Shown here piece after piece: positions 1 through 4,887 of a DNA stretch of 6,022 nucleotides (position 1 is the first letter of the stretch; each line of letters opens with the position of its first letter). This DNA comes from Candidatus Eiseniibacteriota bacterium (GTDB taxonomy: Bacteria > JAFGKV01), in NCBI GenBank assembly GCA_025453925.1, contig JALOPK010000208.1, forward strand, positions 1-6,022, given 5' to 3'. Made by a program: the position numbers and the translations under genes. The notes below the pieces were generated by a model that was not told where the DNA came from, made no database searches, and saw only the letters and a list, made by a program, of their open reading frames with translations.

Positions 1-1
1 G

Positions 2-1033
2 CTCCACCAGTTCTTCTTCGGCCTCCACCGTCCCAAGATCATCACGGTGAGCGCCATTCTGGGCAACATTACCAATGGCCTGGCGAACTACGTCTTCATT
101 TTCGGCCGCGAGGGCATGCCGCAGTTCGGCCTCCCGGGAATCCCCGGCATTCCACCCCTCGGCGTCCGGGGCGCGGCCCTGGGGACGGTTCTCGGCACCG
201 CGGTCGAACTGCTGGTTCCCGCCTGCGTCTTCCTGGGGGCGGCGATGAACCGTGAACTTCGATCGCGCGCCGCCTGGCGCCCCGCGGCAAAACCGCTTCG
301 TGACCTCCTCGCTTTGGGGTGGCCGCCGGCGGTGCAATACGGAAACGAGTTGGTATGCTGGTCGATCTTCATGACCGTGCTGGTCGGGCGATTCGGCCCG
401 GACCACATGACCGCGGGCTGGATCACCCTGAGCTACATGCACCTCTCCTTCATGCCGGCGGTCGGCTTCTCGGTTGCCGTGACCAGTCTCGTCGGGAAGT
501 ACATCGGGGCGGGGCAGCCCGATACCGCCGTGTCGCGGGCCCGGCTCGGCCTGTACCTGGCCATGGGGTACATGACGGCGTGCGGAATCGGTTTCGTTGT
601 GTTCCGTCACTCCCTGATCGGCGCGTTCGTCGGGGGGGATGTCACGCCGGAACGCGCCGCCGCAATTGCGAGCATCGGCGGGTCGCTGCTTCTGTGCGCC
701 GCAGTGTTCCAGATGGCCGACGCAGTGGGCATTATCTACACCGGGGCGTTGCGTGGAGCGGGCGACACCAAGTGGCCGGGCATCGTCACCATGATCTACA
801 GCTGGGCATTCATCGTCGCCGGGGGCATGGCGATGATCCGCCTCCTTCCCCGGCTCACGTCGACCGGGCCGTGGATTGCCTCCGCCGTGTACATCATTGT
901 CTTGGGAATCACGATGGGCAAGCGGTTCGAGTCAGGGCACTGGCGCTCGATCAAGCTCCTGGACACGAGGATATCGTCAGGCGCGGTGGTCCCGACTCCT
1001 CCCGGGCTTGAGGCCGAGGAGACCGGGCTGTAG
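2..1033 (+). CDS. MATE-family multidrug/cation exporter, C-terminal part (5' end outside window)
   Basis: This is an inner-membrane antiporter of the MATE (MOP superfamily) type; the family exports drugs or organic cations in exchange for Na+ or H+. The reading frame is open to the left edge, and the residues before the GTG at 47 (FFFGLHRPKI) already look like family sequence, so that GTG is internal. What is visible is about 343 residues with roughly eight hydrophobic segments, matching TM5-TM12 of a 12-helix MATE protein; about 130 residues and four helices are missing. Family-like stretches are N-x-x-NYVFIFG followed by LGVRGAALGT (TM5-6), then GWPPAVQYGNE opening the second half-domain, then SLVGKYIGAGQPDTA, then YTGALRGAGDTKWPG. 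The loop between TM5 and TM6 has an unusual Gly/Pro-rich piece (GLPGIPGIPPLG). The C-terminal tail after the last helix is short and polar. The substrate cannot be told from the sequence. Family assignment is firm. Confidence 0.93.
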   Translation, partial: LHQFFFGLHRPKIITVSAILGNITNGLANYVFIFGREGMPQFGLPGIPGIPPLGVRGAALGTVLGTAVELLVPACVFLGAAMNRELRSRAAWRPAAKPLRDLLALGWPPAVQYGNELVCWSIFMTVLVGRFGPDHMTAGWITLSYMHLSFMPAVGFSVAVTSLVGKYIGAGQPDTAVSRARLGLYLAMGYMTACGIGFVVFRHSLIGAFVGGDVTPERAAAIASIGGSLLLCAAVFQMADAVGIIYTGALRGAGDTKWPGIVTMIYSWAFIVAGGMAMIRLLPRLTSTGPWIASAVYIIVLGITMGKRFESGHWRSIKLLDTRISSGAVVPTPPGLEAEETGL

Positions 1034-1205
1034 GCCGCAGTCGCACACGCGGCATCTGCGAGGGGGGGACGTGGTGCCACGGGTGCAACATGAATCGCCG
1101 CCGTGGTCGGTTGTGACGCCGGCCCTCTCCCTCCGGTGAGCCTGACTGTCCGCGCCTGACCTGGAAGGACGTGAGGATGGAGGGTTCGGGAAGCCTGAGC
1201 TCTCG

Positions 1206-1254
1206 TCGGGGCCGGAAGTCACCCTCATCCCCGCATAAGGTGGTGCGGCCCCGA
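1206..1254. other. GC-rich 9-bp inverted repeat between convergent genes
   Basis: TCGGGGCCG (1206-1214) is perfectly complementary to CGGCCCCGA (1246-1254), separated by 31 bases. A second short pairing, CACC (1220-1223) with GGTG (1239-1242), can form inside it, giving a two-part stem with an internal loop. There is no U-tract on either side, so it is not a classical intrinsic terminator. It could be an mRNA 3'-end structure, a Rho-dependent end with a protective hairpin, or chance in GC-rich DNA. Confidence 0.3.
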
Positions 1255-1342
1255 GCCCACCGCTTCCTGTCCGCCACGCGACCATGCCGGGGGTCGCGGC
1301 AACCCGCTCTGCACGGGCCGGTGTGCCACGCCCTCGAGGCGA

Positions 1343-1363
1343 GGTGCAGCACGAGACTGCACC
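1343..1363 (-). terminator. Possible 3' hairpin of the DUF2089 operon
   Basis: A perfect 7-bp stem, GGTGCAG / CTGCACC, with a 7-base loop (1350-1356) begins 7 bases after the stop codon of the DUF2089 gene when read on the minus strand. Its position immediately after the operon suggests a 3' end or stabilising hairpin. No T-run follows on the minus strand, so intrinsic termination is doubtful. Confidence 0.3.
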
Positions 1364-1370
1364 CCGCAGA

Positions 1371-1757
1371 TCACTGGCCGTCGATCGTCGGTTCCGCAAC
1401 GGCCTCGCCGCGCAGAAGTCGCTCGGCGGTGGCAACGTTGATCTCACCCGCGCGCAGGCGGCGAAGCACGGAGGCGGGCTGCGGTGGCGTCGGGCCGTGC
1501 CCCAGTTCCTGGAACATGGCCTCAATCCGCAGGCGCGCCGTCGGGTACGACACACCCAACTCCCGCTGGACCTCTCGCACGTTGCCCCGCGCCGCCATGT
1601 AGAGGTCGAACAGCCGGCGGCGCGGTGCGTCAAGACGGCACACCGGACACAGCGCGTACTGTCCCGCGACCTCGGTCTGGCACACCGGGCACTCCAGCTT
1701 CACGACTTCGAGGGTTGCGCCGCACGACGGGCAATGCGGCGGGACTGCGCTATGCAT
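1371..1757 (-). CDS. DUF2089-type zinc-ribbon/helix-turn-helix protein, putative regulator
   Basis: A 128-residue cytoplasmic protein. Residues 1-40 are a zinc-ribbon-like head with CPSC (C9, C12), CPVC (C23, C26) and a further CPVC (C37, C40). Residues about 57-86 (RGNVREVQRELGVSYPTARL and on to FQELG) match the conserved core of DUF2089, where a helix-turn-helix fold is expected. After a Pro-rich linker, residues 96-117 (VLRRLRAGEINVATAERLLR) form a short two-helix motif of the SHOCT/YvlB N-terminal kind, shared with the upstream gene's product. DNA binding is inferred from the fold, not shown. The ATG at 1757 is supported by GGAGGA at 1761-1766 and overlaps the end of the upstream gene by 8 bases, which suggests translational coupling within one operon. 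The third CxxC pair is, as far as I recall, not typical of the family. Family call is strong; function is unknown. Confidence 0.88.
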   Translation of the reverse strand: MHSAVPPHCPSCGATLEVVKLECPVCQTEVAGQYALCPVCRLDAPRRRLFDLYMAARGNVREVQRELGVSYPTARLRIEAMFQELGHGPTPPQPASVLRRLRAGEINVATAERLLRGEAVAEPTIDGQ

Positions 1758-2670
1758 CGGTCCTCCGCACGGTGATGCTGCCGCCCATGGTCTTGAGCCC
1801 GAGAGTGGCGACGACCGGCCCCGTTCCGAGAGTGACGTTGACGGCCTGTTTGCCCGCGGCCTTTGATCGCTCGACGTGGGACACGCCGCCGTTGACCTCG
1901 ATGGTGCCTCCCATAGTCACCGCATGCACGGCGCATGACAGGCCGTTGGGCACCGACGCCGTCATCGAGCCGCCCATGGTGTGGCCACGACCATCGCCAT
2001 GAAACCCCGGGGCCAGCCCCAAGGTGATGCCGCCTCCCATCGTCTTGACGTCGAAGGGGTGCGCGAGCTCTTCCAGCTCCAGGTTGCCGCCCATTGTCCT
2101 GAGGTGCACGGGGCATGCGACACTCACCGAGCGGATGCTGCCGCCCATGATTCGCCCCACGACCTTGGCAACGGTGTCGGGAACCCGCACGGTGAGATCG
2201 CCGTGCGCCCACCGGACATGCAGACGTTCGTCCCGTCGGTAGACGCGGACATCGGTCGCCGTCTGACCTTCGATCGTGCACGCATCCCCAGGCGCACCTT
2301 TGATGACCAACGAGGCGCCATGCCGCACTCCCGTCCGACGCTGCACGATTTCCAGGGTTGTTCCCTGCCCGAGAGTCATTGCCTGGCCTTCCCAGGGCAC
2401 ACGCTCCAACTCGGGATCCTCGGGCTCGTCAGGGCCGAACCCTACTCCAGAAACCGCGTCTTCCACGGCGTTCCTCACCATGGGACCTATGTCCGAGAGC
2501 ACGTCACCCAAAGCATCGAAGGCAGCGCCCACACCGCCGCGGTCCTTGGGTTGCGATGACTCACGGTTGCGGGCTCCTTCCTCCAACGCGCGAAGAAGCC
2601 GTTCGGCCTCTTCCACGCTGATAGTTCTGTCCGCAACCATCTTCAGAATCTCTCTCTGCTCTTCACTCAT
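1750..2670 (-). CDS. SHOCT-like/DUF4097-like beta-solenoid protein
   Basis: A 306-residue protein without signal peptide or membrane helix, so probably cytoplasmic. Residues 1-32 (MSEEQREILKMV, then ISVEEAERLLRALEEG) are the short helical hairpin found at the N-terminus of YvlB/LiaX-like and SHOCT-like proteins. Residues 33-95 form a polar, acidic linker with one likely amphipathic helix (AAFDALGDVLSDIGPMVRNAVEDAV, about 49-73). From about 100 to the end is a beta-rich DUF4097-like domain with LTVRVPDTVAKV (159-170), followed by MGG-marked rungs at residues 175, 193, 211, 232, 253 and 295. The start at 2670 was chosen because GGAGGA lies 8 bases upstream and the family-like sequence begins there; an in-frame ATG at 2754 would add 28 unlike residues and has no such site. 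It is the first gene of an operon with the DUF2089 gene, overlapping it by 8 bases. The molecular role is unknown. Relatives in Firmicutes are tied to envelope stress, but transferring that here is speculative. Confidence 0.85.
   Translation of the reverse strand: MSEEQREILKMVADRTISVEEAERLLRALEEGARNRESSQPKDRGGVGAAFDALGDVLSDIGPMVRNAVEDAVSGVGFGPDEPEDPELERVPWEGQAMTLGQGTTLEIVQRRTGVRHGASLVIKGAPGDACTIEGQTATDVRVYRRDERLHVRWAHGDLTVRVPDTVAKVVGRIMGGSIRSVSVACPVHLRTMGGNLELEELAHPFDVKTMGGGITLGLAPGFHGDGRGHTMGGSMTASVPNGLSCAVHAVTMGGTIEVNGGVSHVERSKAAGKQAVNVTLGTGPVVATLGLKTMGGSITVRRTDA
1761..1766 (-). promoter_or_regulatory. Shine-Dalgarno site of the DUF2089 gene
   Basis: GGAGGA on the minus strand lies 3 bases before the ATG at 1757, a rather tight spacing. 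It lies inside the last codons of the upstream gene, so ribosomes finishing that gene could reinitiate here. It fixes the start of the DUF2089 gene. Confidence 0.7.
1780..2148 (-). repeat. MGG rung repeats encoding a beta-solenoid
   Basis: The codons for M-G-G recur at 2148, 2094, 2040, 1977, 1914 and 1788 on the minus strand, each followed by alternating hydrophobic residues (GSIRSVSV, GNLELEEL, GGITLGL, GSMTASV, GTIEVNG, GSITVRR). The spacings are 54, 54, 63, 63 and 126 bases, or 18, 18, 21, 21 and 42 residues. The last gap is exactly two rungs of 21, so one rung (around residue 274) has lost the motif. On the plus strand the repeats appear as recurring CCGCCCAT or CCTCCCAT. This is a protein repeat, not a DNA element. 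Confidence 0.85.
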
Positions 2671-2678
2671 CTGGTGTA

Positions 2679-2684
2679 TCCTCC
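2679..2684 (-). promoter_or_regulatory. Shine-Dalgarno site deciding the start at 2670
   Basis: GGAGGA on the minus strand lies 8 bases before the ATG at 2670, an ideal spacing. It favours this start over the in-frame ATG at 2754, which lies 84 bases further upstream. Confidence 0.8.
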
Positions 2685-2769
2685 ACGCAATGGCCATGAT
2701 GCGGACGGGCATCGCCCTGCCCAGTCGTGGGCGCGGCGGCATCTCCGCATGCACTTAGAAACGACACTC

Positions 2770-2797
2770 ATGATAACACCGCTTTCTTTTTTGTCAA
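2770..2797 (-). promoter_or_regulatory. Sigma-70-type promoter of the solenoid/DUF2089 operon
   Basis: On the minus strand a perfect -35 box TTGACA (2797-2792) is followed after 16 bases by TATCAT (2775-2770), which matches TATAAT at five of six positions. The spacer starts with an A-rich run. Transcription should begin near 2763, leaving a leader of about 93 bases before the ATG at 2670. This is the only AT-rich patch in the surrounding intergenic DNA. An inverted repeat at 2772-2808 brackets the promoter. Confidence 0.7.
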
Positions 2798-2808
2798 GCA
2801 CTGTTATC
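2772..2808. promoter_or_regulatory. Putative operator: GATAACA / TGTTATC inverted repeat around the promoter
   Basis: GATAACA (2772-2778) and TGTTATC (2802-2808) are a perfect 7-bp inverted repeat with a 23-base spacer; arm centres are 30 bases apart, close to three helical turns. Allowing two mismatches, each arm extends to 11 bases (GATAACACCGC against GATAACAGTGC). One arm overlaps the -10 box of the minus-strand promoter and the other lies just upstream of its -35 box, a typical layout for a repressor that binds two half-sites on one face of the DNA. The regulator is not known; the DUF2089 product of the same operon is a candidate. Confidence 0.5.
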
Positions 2809-2925
2809 CTTTACGCATATCTCACTGTGACTGATCGATGCACGATCACCTATTCCGGCCTCGCGAAACCCCACCGCCGAGCCAGGGGGCGGTACCCCCC
2901 GCCGCGGGACACCCCCGGTGAGCGT

Positions 2926-2960
2926 GGCCATGCCGGGCGACGCCCCCGTGCTGCATGGCC
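2926..2960. other. Hairpin with an 8-bp outer and 4-bp inner stem
   Basis: GGCCATGC (2926-2933) pairs perfectly with GCATGGCC (2953-2960). Inside it GGGC (2935-2938) pairs with GCCC (2942-2945) around a 3-base loop. On the plus strand only TTCT follows, too short for a classical terminator. It could be the end of an unseen transcript or part of a structured RNA. Confidence 0.35.
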
Positions 2961-2981
2961 TTCTCGCCCCGTGGCAGGGTC

Positions 2982-2991
2982 GTTGGCCAAC
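2982..2991. promoter_or_regulatory. Perfect 10-bp palindrome GTTGGCCAAC
   Basis: GTTGGCCAAC is its own reverse complement and has no spacer. It lies about 80 bases upstream of the -35 box at 3070. A dimeric regulator site is possible, but a palindrome of this size can occur by chance and I recognise no regulator for it. Confidence 0.25.
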
Positions 2992-3069
2992 CGGTCCGGG
3001 TGCCGCGACCTGCGTCTTGCCCTGTGAGATGCGGCGTGTCCCGTGACTACTCCGGGCGTGTCGCGCACC

Positions 3070-3097
3070 TTGTCGCCTCCAGTTTGCCTGGTATCAT
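3070..3097 (+). promoter_or_regulatory. Candidate promoter of the secreted propeller gene
   Basis: TTGTCG (3070-3075; four of six to TTGACA) is followed after 16 bases by TATCAT (3092-3097; five of six to TATAAT). The predicted start is near 3104, with a leader of about 65 bases before the ATG at 3169. The -10 box and the next two bases (TATCATGA) and the 16-base spacer are identical in form to the minus-strand promoter at 2770-2797. Confidence 0.45.
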
Positions 3098-3154
3098 GAT
3101 TCTGGTGTGAGTACCGTCGAGAGGGCCTGTCATTTCTCCCGGCGCTGCTCATGG

Positions 3155-3162
3155 GGGGAGGG
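3155..3162 (+). promoter_or_regulatory. Shine-Dalgarno site deciding the start at 3169
   Basis: The purine run GGGGAGGG lies 6 bases before the ATG at 3169. The in-frame ATG at 3151 lies before this run and has only pyrimidine-rich sequence upstream, so 3169 is preferred. Starting there also puts a normal signal peptide at the N-terminus. Confidence 0.65.
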
Positions 3163-3168
3163 TCGCTC

Positions 3169-4740
3169 ATGTGTCCGCTCATGCGTCTTGTCACGGTGAT
3201 GCTTCTGGTCCACGCCTCTCATGCCCGGGCTCCCGACCGCTTCACCTTCGTCGAGGTGCCCGACCCGCTTTCCGGGATCAATCCGACCTATCCGTTGGTT
3301 CCCATGATCGAAACCGCGGTGGGAGATACTTTCCTCGATCCCGAGTTTGGCACCACCCAGGTGAGGGCCACCGCCACAGACGGCATTCATGGGCGCCACG
3401 AGTACGCCCGGTTCGACCCGTTCAACTGCGACAAGACCATGATCCTGCTCGATCCGGACGAGCTCTGGAGCGTGTATGGCACAAGCGTCTTTCCCTACAA
3501 TCAGCCCTCCAATCTCGTACAGGCAGTGCACATCGAGGAAATCCGCTGGGATCCGCCCGATCCGAACACCCTGTGGAGCGTCTCGGGTTTCGAGATCCGG
3601 ACCGTGAACGTCGTTACCGGCGCGACGGCCGCCATCAAGGACTTCTCCCGTGATCCGACCATCGGCCCGCTCATCCCCGGAAGTCCCGTGTACCGTATCA
3701 CCATGAAGGACGAGGGGGAATCATCTCGTGACGAACGGTTCTGGGCATTCTTCCTCCAAGGAAACGACCAGGCTGACTGCGAGCCCTTGTTCGTGTTCAC
3801 CTGGGATCGCCAGACCGACACCGTCTTGGGTGTCTATCCGATTCCCCCGAATGAGCGGGCACTGGACTGGGCCGGCATGTCCGTGCTGGGCAACCGGGTG
3901 GTGATCGGCGGCGACGGCCAAGCCGGGGACATCAATGGACTGACCATCGCGACGCCCAGTTTCACCTTCTCCCGCGACTCTGGCCCCATCGGTCATTGCG
4001 ACGTGGGTCTGGATACCGAGGGTCGGGAGGTCGTGGCCGGGCAGAACGCCGGCACCGACTACGTCGACATGATCATCTGTGATGCGACGACCCCTCCACT
4101 GCCCGTGATGCGGCTCTTCTACAGCAGCGATTCACCCTCGGGCCTCCAGTCGGGCATCCATGTCTCGTGCAACGCGGAAGGCTACGCCATGATCTCGACC
4201 CACATCGAGCCCGGCCTGCCGGAGCGGAACTGGCTGGACCGCAGCAACGTGCTGGTGCGGCTCGATCCTCTGCGTCCGCGGGTCTTCTACCTCTCCAAAG
4301 TCCACAACACGACGCAGACCTACTGGGAAGAGACCCACGGCACGATCTCAAGCGATGGGCCGGTAGTGGTCTGGGCGGATAACTGGGGGCAGAACGTGGG
4401 TCGGGATCAGGTAGCGCTGACCACTCTCATGATGCCCTCCGACTGGCGGGAAATGACCGGCGGCGCCGGCGGAGCGCCTCAACCGCCCCTCATGTCAGGC
4501 GTTGGTGTTGGACAGAGCTTCCCGAATCCCTTCAGTGACTGTGTCGTGATCCCCTACCGGCTCGCTCAACCCGACAGGGTCGAGCGAGCGGTCTACGATC
4601 TTCTCGGGCATCGACTGCAGACTCTGGTGAGCCGGCGGCTATGCGCAGGATCATCCCATCAGGCGCTCTGGGATGGACGCGATGAAAGGGCCCTCAATGT
4701 CGCCAGCGGGCTATGCCTCTGCCATCTGAGAACGGCATAA
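3169..4740 (+). CDS. Secreted beta-propeller-like protein with degenerate C-terminal FlgD-like/T9SS-type domain
   Basis: A 523-residue exported protein of unknown function. Residues 1-21 form a signal peptide (R6, then the hydrophobic stretch LVTVMLLV, then ASHARA with Ala cleavage sites). The body to about 435 looks like a WD40/PD40-type propeller: H-E-Y-A-R-F-D-P near 77, GHCDVGLDTEGREVVAG near 275, GIHVSCNAEGYAMIST near 329 and HGTISSDGPVVVWADN near 390 each resemble the H-x-x-x-SPDG-x-x-h-h-h-x blade pattern. No catalytic motif is recognised. Residues 448-523 match the FlgD Ig-like/type IX sorting-style ending: GQSFPNPFSD, VYDLLGHRLQTLV, WDGRDE and VASG. The usual ending GVYFYRL reads GLCLCHL here, and translation stops two or three residues after the position where one more strand normally follows. 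The gene stands alone, divergent from the DUF4097/DUF2089 operon and ended by a hairpin at 4855-4887. Secretion and C-terminal type are well supported; the propeller is a moderate inference. Confidence 0.8.
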   Translation: MCPLMRLVTVMLLVHASHARAPDRFTFVEVPDPLSGINPTYPLVPMIETAVGDTFLDPEFGTTQVRATATDGIHGRHEYARFDPFNCDKTMILLDPDELWSVYGTSVFPYNQPSNLVQAVHIEEIRWDPPDPNTLWSVSGFEIRTVNVVTGATAAIKDFSRDPTIGPLIPGSPVYRITMKDEGESSRDERFWAFFLQGNDQADCEPLFVFTWDRQTDTVLGVYPIPPNERALDWAGMSVLGNRVVIGGDGQAGDINGLTIATPSFTFSRDSGPIGHCDVGLDTEGREVVAGQNAGTDYVDMIICDATTPPLPVMRLFYSSDSPSGLQSGIHVSCNAEGYAMISTHIEPGLPERNWLDRSNVLVRLDPLRPRVFYLSKVHNTTQTYWEETHGTISSDGPVVVWADNWGQNVGRDQVALTTLMMPSDWREMTGGAGGAPQPPLMSGVGVGQSFPNPFSDCVVIPYRLAQPDRVERAVYDLLGHRLQTLVSRRLCAGSSHQALWDGRDERALNVASGLCLCHLRTA

Positions 4741-4823
4741 GAGAGCATGAGCTGGGAGACCGTCGTGGCGAGATAGGGTTGACGCCTCTCGGTCCATGGG
4801 CAGCGACCCCTGCGGGATCCTCA

Positions 4824-4842
4824 CCCCGGGCGTCTACCGGGG
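4824..4842. other. 6-bp GC hairpin between convergent genes
   Basis: CCCCGG (4824-4829) pairs with CCGGGG (4837-4842) around a 7-base loop. It lies just before the better hairpin at 4855-4873 and could act with it as a tandem structure at the end of the propeller gene's mRNA. No T-run follows. Confidence 0.3.
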
Positions 4843-4854
4843 CACCCCCGACCC

Positions 4855-4887
4855 GGCGGGCGGAGTGCCCGCCTTCTACTCTTTCTT
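4855..4887 (+). terminator. Rho-independent-like terminator of the secreted propeller gene
   Basis: GGCGGGC (4855-4861) and GCCCGCC (4867-4873) form a perfect 7-bp stem with a 5-base loop, followed on the plus strand by a T/C-rich tail (TTCTACTCTTTCTT, 4874-4887). The tail overlaps the last codons of the convergent peptidase gene, whose Lys/Glu-rich end supplies the T-rich strand. Read on the minus strand the same hairpin starts 2 bases after the peptidase stop but is followed by G-rich sequence, so it would be a weaker end there. Confidence 0.6.

Larger units (their letters stand above)
1034..1370. other. Convergent intergenic gap without a supported gene
   Basis: The gap lies between the 3' ends of the exporter (+) and the DUF2089 gene (-). 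Long open frames cross it on both strands, but their translations are Arg/Pro/Ala-rich with no recognisable family and no ribosome-binding site, as expected from high GC. It holds two inverted repeats (1206-1254 and 1343-1363) that may end transcription from either side. No T-run of canonical length follows either of them. Confidence 0.6.
2809..3069. other. GC-rich divergent intergenic region with structured repeats
   Basis: No convincing gene is present: open frames here give Arg/Pro/Gly-rich translations without a family or ribosome-binding site. Inverted repeats are dense: TGATCG/CGATCA at 2832-2848 (5-base loop), GGGGG/CCCCC at 2885-2899 (5-base loop), an 8-bp stem at 2926-2960 and a 10-bp palindrome at 2982-2991. 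It lies upstream of the candidate promoter at 3070-3097 and could hold regulatory sites or an unrecognised structured RNA. Confidence 0.4.

Noticed and set aside
47-49. GTG at 47 as the true start of the exporter
   Set aside because: The frame is open to the left edge with family-like residues before it, and about 130 residues of a MATE protein would be missing.
977-1633. Long minus-strand open frame (218 codons) across the convergent gap and into the DUF2089 gene
   Set aside because: Its translation is Arg/Ser/Pro/Cys-rich without any family, it overlaps the DUF2089 gene in another frame on the same strand, and it has no Shine-Dalgarno. It is a high-GC shadow.
1780-2148. Regularly spaced CCGCCCAT/CCTCCCAT motifs as a DNA repeat or CRISPR-like array
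   Set aside because: The intervals are multiples of three, the motifs stay in one codon frame, and the sequence between them codes for solenoid strands.
1700-2281. Minus-strand open frame overlapping the solenoid gene
   Set aside because: Arg/Gly/His-rich and repetitive only because it reads the MGG repeats in another frame; the real frame carries the DUF4097-like pattern.
2671-2754. In-frame upstream ATG at 2754 as start of the solenoid gene
   Set aside because: It adds 28 residues unlike the family, while the ATG at 2670 has a perfect GGAGGA at 8 bases and begins exactly at the family-like sequence.
2791-2820. Plus-strand promoter using TTGTCA at 2791
   Set aside because: No acceptable -10 box lies 16-18 bases downstream (CGCATA or GCATAT at best), and it is 350 bases from the plus-strand gene. 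The same bases are better explained as the minus-strand TTGACA box.
3003-3036. Minus-strand CACAGGGCAAGACGCA resembling pieces of the GEMM (c-di-GMP) riboswitch
   Set aside because: The two conserved pieces are directly joined, with no room for the GNRA-capped stem between them, and the second stem is not seen. It is also not in a leader position on that strand.
3151-3168. In-frame ATG at 3151 as start of the secreted protein
   Set aside because: It lies before the purine-rich ribosome-binding run and has none upstream; it would put six Gly-rich residues before the signal peptide.
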